Assembly: GCA_014802325.1 (NCBI GenBank)
Contig: JAAVCK010000026.1
Location: forward strand, 1-64,000
Origin: Bacteroides sp.
Lineage (GTDB): Bacteria > Bacteroidota > Bacteroidia > Bacteroidales > Muribaculaceae
Direction: 5' to 3'
DNA: 64,000 nt
Shown: in pieces, positions 52,801 through 60,283 of the stretch
Layout: each line of letters begins with the position of its first letter
Numbering within the stretch: the stretch's first letter is position 1
The notes under the pieces: model-generated
Told to the model about the DNA's origin: nothing
Seen by the model: only the letters and a program-made list of their open reading frames with translations
Database searches by the model: none
Made by a program: the position numbers and the translations under genes

Positions 52801-52970
52801 TTCCGCAGCAGATCACCCGCAAGTTTTATGTAGAAAAACTTAAGGTGTATACAAGTATCGACAATCTCTTTACCATCACTGATTTCCCGGGGCTTGACCC
52901 TGAGATAGGAGCTACGGTAGGTTATCCTCAGCTGAGGCAGTACTCCGTGGGACTTAACATAGTGTTTTAA
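49866..52970 (+). CDS. SusC/RagA-family TonB-dependent outer-membrane transporter
   Basis: 1034 residues from the ATG at 49866; an earlier TTG is less likely. Signal peptide (1-20), carboxypeptidase-like domain (about 27-100, DISGTVSDNTGERLAGAQV), TonB-box region LDEVVVVGYASQRKVDLTGAVS, plug (about 120-230 with IRIRGQGTMNDASPLVVVDGM and SILKDAAAASIYGSRAANGVILI), then the 22-strand barrel ending in an aromatic residue (LNIVF). Paired with the SusD-like gene 13 bases downstream it imports a glycan or peptide. No glycosidase or SusR-type regulator adjoins, so the substrate is unknown. Confidence 0.96.
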   Translation: MKNILISLVVLLTWSTSLYGRESATFDISGTVSDNTGERLAGAQVVAGSGASRSGVTDADGLFTLTGVSVGDTLTVNYIGYRPYVEVVKSPAQTYDIVLRPEESSLDEVVVVGYASQRKVDLTGAVSSVDSHAFADRPLTNATNALAGLASGLTVTNSGGNTPGYESQTIRIRGQGTMNDASPLVVVDGMTGISISDLNPHDIESVSILKDAAAASIYGSRAANGVILITTRQGVEAAPRLTYSGNISFETVARRMKLVTDYADFMEIQNAALIINGQAPRFSQGKIDEWRNDAGQNPTIYPNTDWQDHIYRNPNVVQNHNLSVTGGGKRARYNISLGYVNNPGIIYYTDYERYQLSSSIDVNVKSWLSVGANVMGFLDKNNPSTENAAAGGDVIFGSGAFNTVPGMTLYDPATGLYGGIQNPEEENVSNFNPYRRQWFYKTEYPTVTRKSVAKIYARLSPVKGLTLQGAFSYNYWQRNVELHLTDRDLYRFTADGPVLIREGVVRTYIRRYNYKNTYRQSELTARYEFKVSDLHTTLLAGMSQEYNKYDQDYYIKYDLVDPSLGALDAATTNGNIAGNYNEWAMRSYFGRINLNWDNKYLLEANLRADGSSKFAPGSRWGYFPSVSAGWRISEENFMRAASSWLDQLKIRASYGSLGNNATTNYYMYQSLFATANYVLNGNIAGGFAQTVLANPDLTWEKTYMTNVGLDFALFGSRLSGSVDFYNKDTKGILITLPVSLEHGTSTVPDQNAGEVNNRGVDLDIRWNDRIGKVNYSVGFNMGFVNNRVTKFRGDISSINEVYKIQEGHPINQLYVMTVDRIVRDQSDLDYVQSLVDANPDYFATYQRPELGDFLYRDANGDGSLDADDRVEIGHGTLPRFTYGVDLALSWNNFDFNVMFQGVGNHQVYYNNQAFRFVTVMGQSLNKEITDNAWTPENPYDSKYPVLRNSANGKNNIASDALVHNAAYFRCKNIQLGYTIPQQITRKFYVEKLKVYTSIDNLFTITDFPGLDPEIGATVGYPQLRQYSVGLNIVF

Positions 52971-52983
52971 CAGCGCATCAATC

Positions 52984-54720
52984 ATGAAGATAATTCAATC
53001 GTTATACGTCATATCAGCAGCCGTGACACTCACGTGTTGCGAAAGTCTTGACTACGCTCCGGGCGACAATCTGTCTGACACCACCTTCTGGCAGACGGAA
53101 GATCATGCCCGCCAGGCAGCTGTAGGAATGTATTCGGCTATGAAAGCCCCGTGGTGTTTCGGCATGGACTTCACATTTGACATGTGCAGCGATATCGCCG
53201 ACGGGACTTCGCCGTGGGCCGACGTGGCGCAGGGCAATACATTTTCGTCCGTATCTGCCGGAGTGCAGAATCACTGGCAGTATCTGTATGAGCTCGTTCA
53301 CCGCGCCAATACCGTGATGAGAAATGTGGCCGGAATGCCGATCGACCGCGAGACAATAGAGCGTGTCACAGGCGAGGCGAAATTCCTGCGTGCCATGGCA
53401 TATTTCCGTATGCTCAACTGCTGGGGCGGTGTACCATATTACGATGAGACGTGCGATATCAACCAGCAGTTTGCCAATCTTGACGCACCTCGGTCGTCGG
53501 CCGATGAGATCTTCGGCCATATTATCGATGATCTTACTGATGCAATAGCGCTGCTGCCAGTGAAGTGGGATGAAGCGGATCTGGGTCGTGCCACCCGAGG
53601 CGCCGCGTATGCCCTCCGCGGTAAGGTATATCTCTACAGTCAGCATTGGGATGAGGCTATAAGCGATTTTGAGGAAATAGTGTATAATCGCCACGCCGAC
53701 TATGGATATGCTCTGCATGATGATTATAATGATCTCTTTCGTCTCTACAACGGCCGACACAGCGACGAGATGATTTTCTCCATTCAGTCTATCGACGGCA
53801 ATACGGCCGGATATGCGCTTGATATCGTATCGTATTTCGGCAATAAATCCACCTTGCGTCTCATTGCCGGAAATACGATTGTGCCATCCACCACACTTGT
53901 GGATATGTATGAAAATGCCGACGGTACAGACTTTGACTGGGACAGCTATTTCCCCGGATTCACCGACGGCGGCAGCGACCTGCGACGTAAATATATGTGT
54001 GTGGCTATCGATCAGAGCAGCACTGAAGTGACCACCACGCTCGACTGCGACACGAGTAAAGTGATGGATGCTTACCGTAAGCGCGACCCGCGGTTGAATC
54101 TGAATGTAATCACTCCATATTCTCACTACCTCGGCACCGACGCTGGTTCGGAGCCGCGCGACAAGCAGTTTGTACTCGCTGATCCCTCGAAAGGAGGTGC
54201 GCCTATGGAGGCTATGGCATTCATACGTAATTCGCAGGGATGGAACTCATATTTCTGGCGCAAATGGATACCCACGGGCAATCTTGACGGTTATTGGGGC
54301 GAGTATAACCGCACGCCTTATGAGTTTCCGCTTATCAGGCTCGGCGATGTGATACTCATGCTTGCCGAGGCTTACAATGAAACCGACGAACTTGAGAAAG
54401 CTATGGCTGAGGTGAATAAGATCCGACGCCGTGTGGCTATGCCCGAGCTTGGCAGCGGCCCGCAGTGGCTCAGTGTGGCCGACAAGGATGAAATGACTGC
54501 ACGTATATTCCGCGAGCGTGCCTGTGAACTCGCCGGCGAGGGTCACCGATATTGGGATCTGAAGCGACGCGGCATGCTGAAAAATTCAGTGAAAAATGCT
54601 ACCGATATATTCGGCGATCTGATGTTTACCCGTACTTATCAGCCCCGCCATGAGTTGTGGCCCATTCCGCTCGTGGAGATGGAGCGCAATACCAACCTTA
54701 CACAAAATGAAGGGTGGTAA
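52984..54720 (+). CDS. SusD/RagB-family nutrient-binding lipoprotein
   Basis: 578 residues. Lipobox LTCC (Cys near residue 18), then the SusD fold with TPR helices: LSDTTFWQTEDHARQAAVGMYSAM near the start, ELVHRANTVMRNV, GEAKFLRAMAYFRMLNCWGGVPYYD (family signature) and, near the end, FRERACELAGEGHRYWDLKRRGML and LWPIPLVEMERNTNLTQNEGW. It caps the SusC channel on the cell surface and binds the substrate. Last gene of the susC-susD unit; the permease gene downstream is convergent. Confidence 0.96.
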   Translation: MKIIQSLYVISAAVTLTCCESLDYAPGDNLSDTTFWQTEDHARQAAVGMYSAMKAPWCFGMDFTFDMCSDIADGTSPWADVAQGNTFSSVSAGVQNHWQYLYELVHRANTVMRNVAGMPIDRETIERVTGEAKFLRAMAYFRMLNCWGGVPYYDETCDINQQFANLDAPRSSADEIFGHIIDDLTDAIALLPVKWDEADLGRATRGAAYALRGKVYLYSQHWDEAISDFEEIVYNRHADYGYALHDDYNDLFRLYNGRHSDEMIFSIQSIDGNTAGYALDIVSYFGNKSTLRLIAGNTIVPSTTLVDMYENADGTDFDWDSYFPGFTDGGSDLRRKYMCVAIDQSSTEVTTTLDCDTSKVMDAYRKRDPRLNLNVITPYSHYLGTDAGSEPRDKQFVLADPSKGGAPMEAMAFIRNSQGWNSYFWRKWIPTGNLDGYWGEYNRTPYEFPLIRLGDVILMLAEAYNETDELEKAMAEVNKIRRRVAMPELGSGPQWLSVADKDEMTARIFRERACELAGEGHRYWDLKRRGMLKNSVKNATDIFGDLMFTRTYQPRHELWPIPLVEMERNTNLTQNEGW

Positions 54721-54749
54721 GACCCCGTGTCTAAAGAAGGTATTTTATT

Positions 54750-56129
54750 CTAAACCAGGTATTTTAGATTGTAAAGCGTAAAGACAGCACCTGTACAGAG
54801 CAGTGCGATAGTGAGCTTTTCATTACGGGTGAAGAGTGTGGAATCGTTATGTTCGCGCCTTGTGCGGATATAGAAAAATATTCCTGTGAGGTAAAATGGC
54901 GAAGTCATTACCAGATCGATCAGTCCGCCTGCGTAAGCCATCCAAAGGCAGAAGAGGGTGGTGATTAGCGCCACGGCTTTTATCTTACTCCCGCGACCTA
55001 CCTTAAGCAGAAATAGACCCGTGAAGAAGTAACAGGGCGTAATCATCAGACCCGTGATGTGCAGAGCGGCCAGATACAAGTCATCGGCCATCACTACCAG
55101 CAGCAGAAAAAGCTCCATAGCTATACTCGAAGCCATGAGTCCGAATGCCGGCATGCCCCGGCGGTTAAGCCGGCTGAATCGTCGGGGCATAATGCCCACA
55201 AGCGAGGCCTCGTATGGCACCTGAGCCACTACAAGAGTCCAGGCTACCCATCCGCCCAGAAGGGATATGATTATGGCCGTGATGACGAGCCAGTAAGCCC
55301 ATTGTCCTACTACGTCTTTAAGTATGTATGCGATCGACGGATTATGAAGTTCTTTGAGTTGACTTCCGGTCATGATGCCGAAACACAGTAGCGAAACGGC
55401 AATATATAACAGCAGCGAAATAGAGAAACCCGCAAATCCGGCTTTGCCTATATCAGATTTTTTCTTGGCTCTTGCTGCCATCATTACCGCTCCTTCCACA
55501 CCTAAGAAGCAGAAGAGCGTTATCATCATGGTGCTCTTGACCTGCTCCCATACGCTCGTGCCACATGTCAGTTCGCCCCAGGGGTCAAATTCAAATTGTT
55601 CTAAGTTGAAAAATATTATCAGGATAGAGATAATCAGCACGAGCATTACCACTTTCACCAGAGCGAGCAGCGACGTGAGCATCTCGGCCAGTCTGATGCC
55701 TCTCGCCACTACTCCAAACATCACCCATATAAGCGTGGAGCAGAATATTACGGTGGGCCATCCGTGAGTGAGAAGCACCGGGAAAAATGCTCCCACCGAA
55801 TCGTTGAGCATCACACCGAAAGCTACATTTGAGAATGCCGAGCACAACCAGTAGCCCCAAGCTATATTGAATCCGGCGTAATTGCCGAACCCGGCTTGAG
55901 CATATTGATATATACCGGCATTGTATTGCGGGTAAGTGTTGCTCAGATAGTTGAATGAAATCATCAGCGGAAGTATCCCGGCTCCGGTGATGAGCCATGA
56001 GAGCAATATGGCGCCCTGCGAGGCAGACGCCGCCATATTTTGAGGCAGATTGAAGATGCCTACACCTATTACCATGCCGAACACGAGTGCCGTCAGCCCC
56101 CAGAATCCGAGTTTTCCGTTTTGAAACAT
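54750..56129 (-). CDS. APC-family basic amino acid antiporter (copy 1)
   Basis: 459 residues, about 12 helices. Motifs FGMVIGVGIFNLPQNMAASAS (helix 1), NIAWGYWLCSAF, FCFLGVEGAVMMAARAKKKSDIGKAG and LLGGWVAWTLVVAQVPYEASL match the basic amino acid/polyamine antiporter branch (arginine:ornithine type, ArcD-like). It is a close paralogue of the gene at 56167, same length and order of motifs, 37 bases apart in tandem. Substrate specificity is inferred from family only. Confidence 0.9.
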   Translation of the reverse strand: MFQNGKLGFWGLTALVFGMVIGVGIFNLPQNMAASASQGAILLSWLITGAGILPLMISFNYLSNTYPQYNAGIYQYAQAGFGNYAGFNIAWGYWLCSAFSNVAFGVMLNDSVGAFFPVLLTHGWPTVIFCSTLIWVMFGVVARGIRLAEMLTSLLALVKVVMLVLIISILIIFFNLEQFEFDPWGELTCGTSVWEQVKSTMMITLFCFLGVEGAVMMAARAKKKSDIGKAGFAGFSISLLLYIAVSLLCFGIMTGSQLKELHNPSIAYILKDVVGQWAYWLVITAIIISLLGGWVAWTLVVAQVPYEASLVGIMPRRFSRLNRRGMPAFGLMASSIAMELFLLLVVMADDLYLAALHITGLMITPCYFFTGLFLLKVGRGSKIKAVALITTLFCLWMAYAGGLIDLVMTSPFYLTGIFFYIRTRREHNDSTLFTRNEKLTIALLCTGAVFTLYNLKYLV

Positions 56130-56166
56130 AGCTAAGCCGGTACTGTATAAGTTGACATGCTCCGGG

Positions 56167-57546
56167 TCAGATCATATCAGTAAGTTGGTATATCGTGAAT
56201 GCGGTGCCCATACACAGCAGAGCTATGATCCACTTTTCATTGCGGGTGAAGAGGGTAGTGTCGTTCTGCTCCCGCCGCGTGCGGATGTAGAAGAATATAC
56301 CTGCCAGATAAAAAGGCGTGGTCATCACCAGATCAGTCAGACCTCCCGCATAGGCCATCCACAGGCAGAAAAGAGTGGTGACAAGTGCCACGGCCTTAAT
56401 TTTCACCCCACTGCATTTTTTCAAGATAAACAGGCCTGTGAAGAAGTAGCAGGGTATCACCATCAGTCCGGTGATACGCAGTGCCGCGAGATATAAATCG
56501 TCGGCCATCACTACCAGAAGCAGAAATATCTCCATGGCGATACTCGACGCCACGAGGCCGAATGCAGGCATGCCGTATCGGTTGAGGCGGCTGAAGCATC
56601 GTGGCATTATGCCTACCAGCGATGCCTCGTAAGGCACCTGCGCCACCACGAGAGTCCACGCCACCCAGCCGCCGAGCAGCGACACTATGATGGCTACTAT
56701 TACAAACCAGTAGGCCCAGTCGCCTACCACTTCTTTGAGTATATAGGCTATCGAGGGATTGTTGAGCCCCTCAAGCTGGATCAGGCTCATGATACCGAAA
56801 CACAGAAGCGACACAGCTATATAGAGCAGCAATGAAATAGAGAACCCGGCGAATCCGGCCTTGCCGACATCGGATTTCTTTTTGGCTCTCGCCGCCATCA
56901 TCACAGCCCCTTCCACGCCCAAGAAGCAGAAGAGTGTAATCATCATGGAGTCCTTGACCTGAAGCCATACGCTTGTGCCGTGGGCAAGGTCGCCCCACGG
57001 ATCACACTCGAACCGGCTGAGCTTGAAATACATGATCAGAATCACGATAATGAAAACAAGCATCACTACTTTTACGAGCGCCAATATGGAGTTGATCAGC
57101 TCGGCAACGCGTATGCCTCTGACCACTATCGCATACATTACCCAAATAAGTGAGGAGCAGAATACTACGGTGATCCACCCGTGATCAAGCAGCGGCGGAA
57201 AAAATGCCCCTACCGAGTCATTGAGCATCACACCGAAAGCCACGTTTGGAAATGCCGAGCAAAGCCAATAGCCCCACGCTATGTTAAATCCGGTGTAGTT
57301 TCCGAATCCGGCCTGCGCATATTGATATATACCGGCATTGTATTGCGGATAATTATTGCTCAGATAGTTGAACAAAATTACGAGCGGGAGTATTCCCGCA
57401 CCTGTGATGAGCCACGATATCAATATGGCACCCTGCGAAGCTGAGACCGCCATATTCTGAGGCAGGTTGAATATACCCACACCCACCATCATGCCGAATA
57501 CGAGAGCCGTCAGTCCCCCGAATCCAAGTTTGCCGGATTTCAGCAT
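56167..57546 (-). CDS. APC-family basic amino acid antiporter (copy 2)
   Basis: 459 residues, the same length as its tandem partner and highly similar along its full length. Differences cluster around helices 3-6 (for example PPLLDHGWITVVF against PVLLTHGWPTVIF). Motifs GVGIFNLPQNMAVSAS, FCFLGVEGAVMMAARAKKKSDVGKAG and GWVAWTLVVAQVPYEASLVGIMPR are kept. It is the first gene of the pair; a leftward -7 element (plus-strand CAAAATTA, 57625-57632) lies 78 bases upstream. Divergence of the copies may reflect different substrate preference. Confidence 0.9.
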   Translation of the reverse strand: MLKSGKLGFGGLTALVFGMMVGVGIFNLPQNMAVSASQGAILISWLITGAGILPLVILFNYLSNNYPQYNAGIYQYAQAGFGNYTGFNIAWGYWLCSAFPNVAFGVMLNDSVGAFFPPLLDHGWITVVFCSSLIWVMYAIVVRGIRVAELINSILALVKVVMLVFIIVILIMYFKLSRFECDPWGDLAHGTSVWLQVKDSMMITLFCFLGVEGAVMMAARAKKKSDVGKAGFAGFSISLLLYIAVSLLCFGIMSLIQLEGLNNPSIAYILKEVVGDWAYWFVIVAIIVSLLGGWVAWTLVVAQVPYEASLVGIMPRCFSRLNRYGMPAFGLVASSIAMEIFLLLVVMADDLYLAALRITGLMVIPCYFFTGLFILKKCSGVKIKAVALVTTLFCLWMAYAGGLTDLVMTTPFYLAGIFFYIRTRREQNDTTLFTRNEKWIIALLCMGTAFTIYQLTDMI

Positions 57547-57624
57547 TGTATATTAGTCATTTTTTGAGTTGGAAAGTCGCCGGTAATCAGTGGCTGAACT
57601 TATATACATTTATTAAATCGGGTG

Positions 57625-57632
57625 CAAAATTA
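57625..57632 (-). promoter_or_regulatory. -7 element of the antiporter pair
   Basis: Minus-strand TAATTTTG matches TAnnTTTG. No obvious -33 at the standard distance. Confidence 0.45.
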
Positions 57633-57821
57633 GTAATAATTTGCGAATAATTGGTTTTTTCAGTACCTGTCGCGTAATTTTTGATGCGAAAGAGAAAATC
57701 ACACAGATTTGACGGTTCGGTCACCCGCAGGATGCGCTTTCGGGTGGCCGAATTGTGTAAAAATTAGTGTCGGGTCGTGAAAAAGTGATGGCATGGTTAA
57801 TGCAGGGAGCGAATTTTGTTG

Positions 57822-57829
57822 TATCTTTG
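57822..57829 (+). promoter_or_regulatory. -7 element of the LysE-type gene, giving a very short leader
   Basis: TATCTTTG lies only 7 bases before the ATG at 57837, so transcription would begin within a few bases of the start codon. Confidence 0.45.
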
Positions 57830-57836
57830 TGCTTCC

Positions 57837-58478
57837 ATGCTGGATCTGTTAGTTATAATGCTCCGCGGACTGCTAATCGGCGTCCTCATATCGGCTCCTA
57901 TGGGGCCGGTAGGTGTGCTGTGTATCCAGCGCACACTCAATAAGGGTCGTTGGCCGGCGTTCTGTACAGGCGTCGGCGCAGGATTAAGCGACTTGATCTA
58001 CTGCCTTCTTACAGGACTGGGACTATCGTTTGTGACTGATTTCATTGAAGCCAACCTGAGCCTGCTTCAGATCATAGGCAGTATATTTCTTATAGCTTAC
58101 GGCGCGTATCTGTTTGGCAGCAATCCCTCGCGTCAGCTCCGACGCCCGCAGGTGCAGGTCAATTCTTATTGGAAAGATTTCGTGACAGGATTTCTGTTTA
58201 CGTTTTCCAATCCCCTTATACTTTTTCTGATTATAGCCCTCTTCGCACGGTTCAGTTTCCTTGCGCCTGAATTCAGAGCCTACCATTATGTGGCCGGTTA
58301 TGCGGCTATATTCGGCGGCACGTTGCTGTGGTGGCTGTTTGTTACTTATTTTGTCAATAAAGTGCGTGCCCACTTCAATGTACGCTCCATGTGGCTTGTC
58401 AACCGTATCATCGCGGTGATATTACTCGTAATGGCAACCGTGGGATTCGTATCAGGTATATCTGATCTGCTCGGATAA
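57837..58478 (+). CDS. LysE-family amino acid exporter
   Basis: 213 residues from the ATG at 57837 (MLDLLVIMLRGLLIGVLISAPMGPVGVLCIQRTLNKGRW); upstream TTG codons would overlap the -7 element. Six predicted helices. Conserved APMGPVGVLCIQRTL and FLFTFSNPLILFLII are the LysE/RhtB signature regions (here TFSNP, as NP in the third helix). Exports amino acids or small metabolites across the inner membrane. Ends at a hairpin shared with the convergent operon. Confidence 0.88.
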   Translation: MLDLLVIMLRGLLIGVLISAPMGPVGVLCIQRTLNKGRWPAFCTGVGAGLSDLIYCLLTGLGLSFVTDFIEANLSLLQIIGSIFLIAYGAYLFGSNPSRQLRRPQVQVNSYWKDFVTGFLFTFSNPLILFLIIALFARFSFLAPEFRAYHYVAGYAAIFGGTLLWWLFVTYFVNKVRAHFNVRSMWLVNRIIAVILLVMATVGFVSGISDLLG

Positions 58479-58500
58479 GTTGAAAATATATATTGAATAA

Positions 58501-58540
58501 GAAAGCCCGACCTCGTCATGAAGTCGGGCTTTCAGGATTT
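58501..58540. terminator. Bidirectional terminator
   Basis: GAAAGCCCGAC (58501-58511) pairs perfectly with GTCGGGCTTTC (58523-58533), followed by GGATTTTA; A/T-rich on both sides and located between convergent genes. Confidence 0.8.
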
Positions 58541-58568
58541 TATAATTTCAGGAAGAAAGTGAAAAGTA

Positions 58569-58889
58569 TCAGAACGTCAGGATTCCCCAAAGGTTGAATC
58601 CTATCCACACCATATTCCACACGGCTAAACGCATGTTGCCTTTCGACTTAAATATGGGGAAGAAGCACATGATAGTCTGTATGACAGCTCCTATAATCAG
58701 GAACCACACGGCGGTCATGATATTTTCAAAGAATGATTCCAGATCAAACGATGGGATAAAGTTTGAGATAGCTCTCCATCCGAGGGCAAAGTATCCTACA
58801 ATGAGGATTATCTCGATTACGTCGATCACCCATGCGAAGCGACCTTTCTGCTCCGCGGGCTTAATGGTAGTGGCTGTTTCGTTGCTCAT
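58569..58889 (-). CDS. Small three-helix membrane protein
   Basis: 106 residues, not recognised. After a polar N-terminus (1-18) come three hydrophobic segments (about 20-40, 58-78, 85-104) with Trp-rich ends (VWNMVWIGFNLWGIL). It is the last gene of a three-gene minus-strand operon: lipoprotein (59225), membrane protein (58905), this gene; gaps are 11 and 15 bases. Probably a membrane complex with the next gene; role unknown. Confidence 0.65.
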   Translation of the reverse strand: MSNETATTIKPAEQKGRFAWVIDVIEIILIVGYFALGWRAISNFIPSFDLESFFENIMTAVWFLIIGAVIQTIMCFFPIFKSKGNMRLAVWNMVWIGFNLWGILTF

Positions 58890-58904
58890 GTTTCAATGAT
58901 TTTA

Positions 58905-59213
58905 TCAGTTAAAAAGATTGATTCCTACAAATTTGAGTGCTATCTCAATGCATACCCAGATAATGTTGAGCCAGGCGACGTAGTTACCGGTGCTCCTTAC
59001 AGCGTCGGTAAACCAGGTGGCGTTTTTATCTTTTGCCGCGATGGAGAGTATCATTCCGGTGACGCCGAAAAATATTTCCGCGACGGGTTTAAAATACACG
59101 CACAGACCTATGATGCCAATGATAATCGACCCGTAGGCCATGAGGGTTTTCTTGGAATCAGGTGCTCCTGCCTTGGCTTCGGTGCCGGTTGATTCAGGGT
59201 TTTCAGTTGCCAT
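58905..59213 (-). CDS. Small membrane protein, DUF4190-like
   Basis: 102 residues. A polar, Ala/Glu/Thr-rich N-terminus (1-25), then two or three helices with GSIIIGIIGLCVYFKPVAEIFFGVTGMILSIAA, the pattern of DUF4190-type proteins (repeating GxxG in paired helices). Middle gene of the operon. Function unknown. Confidence 0.65.
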   Translation of the reverse strand: MATENPESTGTEAKAGAPDSKKTLMAYGSIIIGIIGLCVYFKPVAEIFFGVTGMILSIAAKDKNATWFTDAVRSTGNYVAWLNIIWVCIEIALKFVGINLFN

Positions 59214-59224
59214 AATTTCGAATA

Positions 59225-60070
59225 TTACATGGCCGAGGCCATTTTAGCCATGATCTTGGAATAGCGGGCCATCTGGGCGGGAGTCATATCGTCGGAGGCG
59301 TTCTGGAGTTTGTCGCCCAGGGTCTGAGCTTCCGACATAAGTTCAGTGTACTCCGACATTACGCTCATATCGCCGTTCTGAAGTTTCTTGGCTACTGCTA
59401 TATACTTGGTCACATAGCGGTCGTAAGAGTCGAGGACTGAATCCCAGTCGGTAGATGAGGATGAACGGGTAGAAGAATTGTCATCGTCATCGTCAGCTAC
59501 CACTTCTACCACATCATTATCGTCGGAAGAGGACGCATAGCCGTAAAAGCTCGTGCGCTCTTCTGCTTCTTTAGCGGCTTCGAATACAGTGTTGACGCGG
59601 AAAGATATGGCACCCTTTATATCATCGGTGGGTAACTCAAATTCCACTGAACCTGTATCACCGGGCTCCAATTTCATAAGCTCTACAACCGATTCATTGT
59701 TTTCGAGGCGGTTGGCGTGCTCCCAGTAGCTTGTGAGTTCTGTCTTATAGATAATATCACCGTCTTTATCAAGAAGTTCGAGACCCATACCTACACCATC
59801 TTTTTCATTATTGCCTCCATAGTAGCACACATTACCGGCCTTATAGACGAATGGAAGCGCGGCATCGGTTCTCTCAAGCTCTATGGTTATGTGAGAGGAG
59901 CTACCGTCTTTTTTCAACTTATATTCACGGTCAACAACAGTAAAGCAACTGCCCAATTTACCTTTCACGGTAGTAGTTTCGGGCTTGAGAGAGTCGGCAC
60001 CACCGCCGCAGGCAGTCATGGTAGCGGCAATGATAGCACCCATTGCCAGGCGAAAAAAGTTAAGTTTCAT
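59225..60070 (-). CDS. Lipoprotein with C-terminal helical domain (DUF6591-like)
   Basis: 281 residues from the ATG at 60070 (MKLNFFRLAMGAIIAATMTAC), a lipoprotein signal with lipidated Cys at residue 21. Residues 30-180 are a beta-rich domain, followed by an acidic, Ser-rich linker (about 180-210, run of Asp) and a helical tail (DSYDRYVTKYIAVAKKLQNGD, LMSEAQTLGDKLQNASDDMTP) of the type annotated DUF6591. First gene of the operon. Unknown function, likely periplasmic side of the outer or inner membrane. Confidence 0.7.
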   Translation of the reverse strand: MKLNFFRLAMGAIIAATMTACGGGADSLKPETTTVKGKLGSCFTVVDREYKLKKDGSSSHITIELERTDAALPFVYKAGNVCYYGGNNEKDGVGMGLELLDKDGDIIYKTELTSYWEHANRLENNESVVELMKLEPGDTGSVEFELPTDDIKGAISFRVNTVFEAAKEAEERTSFYGYASSSDDNDVVEVVADDDDDNSSTRSSSSTDWDSVLDSYDRYVTKYIAVAKKLQNGDMSVMSEYTELMSEAQTLGDKLQNASDDMTPAQMARYSKIMAKMASAM

Positions 60071-60221
60071 AATGTATAAATAGCGTATGTCGACACCGGC
60101 CATACATATAATTTATTTAGTAAGGTTAAAAAATCTGGTGAAAGTGTAGTGTCGGGCCGTGGCATCACTTTCCGTAATCATTCGAGCGACAAATTTATGT
60201 GAAATTTATTCAAATCGGTTG

Positions 60222-60279
60222 GTTCATTTCGTTCACTTTTGTATTGGGGAGCGGGGTCTAAAAGTTTTTTGTAAATTTG
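60222..60279 (+). promoter_or_regulatory. Promoter of the kinase-like gene; shared motif and very short leader
   Basis: -7 element TAAATTTG (60272-60279) ends 4 bases before the ATG at 60284, so the mRNA would be leaderless or nearly so. Upstream, TCATTTCGTTCA (60224-60235) also occurs, in the same orientation relative to transcription, before the gene at 61593. Confidence 0.5.
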
Positions 60280-60283
60280 TGCC

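Noticed and set aside
53014-54126. 370-codon open frame on the minus strand
   Set aside because: Antisense to the SusD-like gene and without any recognisable motif; a by-product of codon use.
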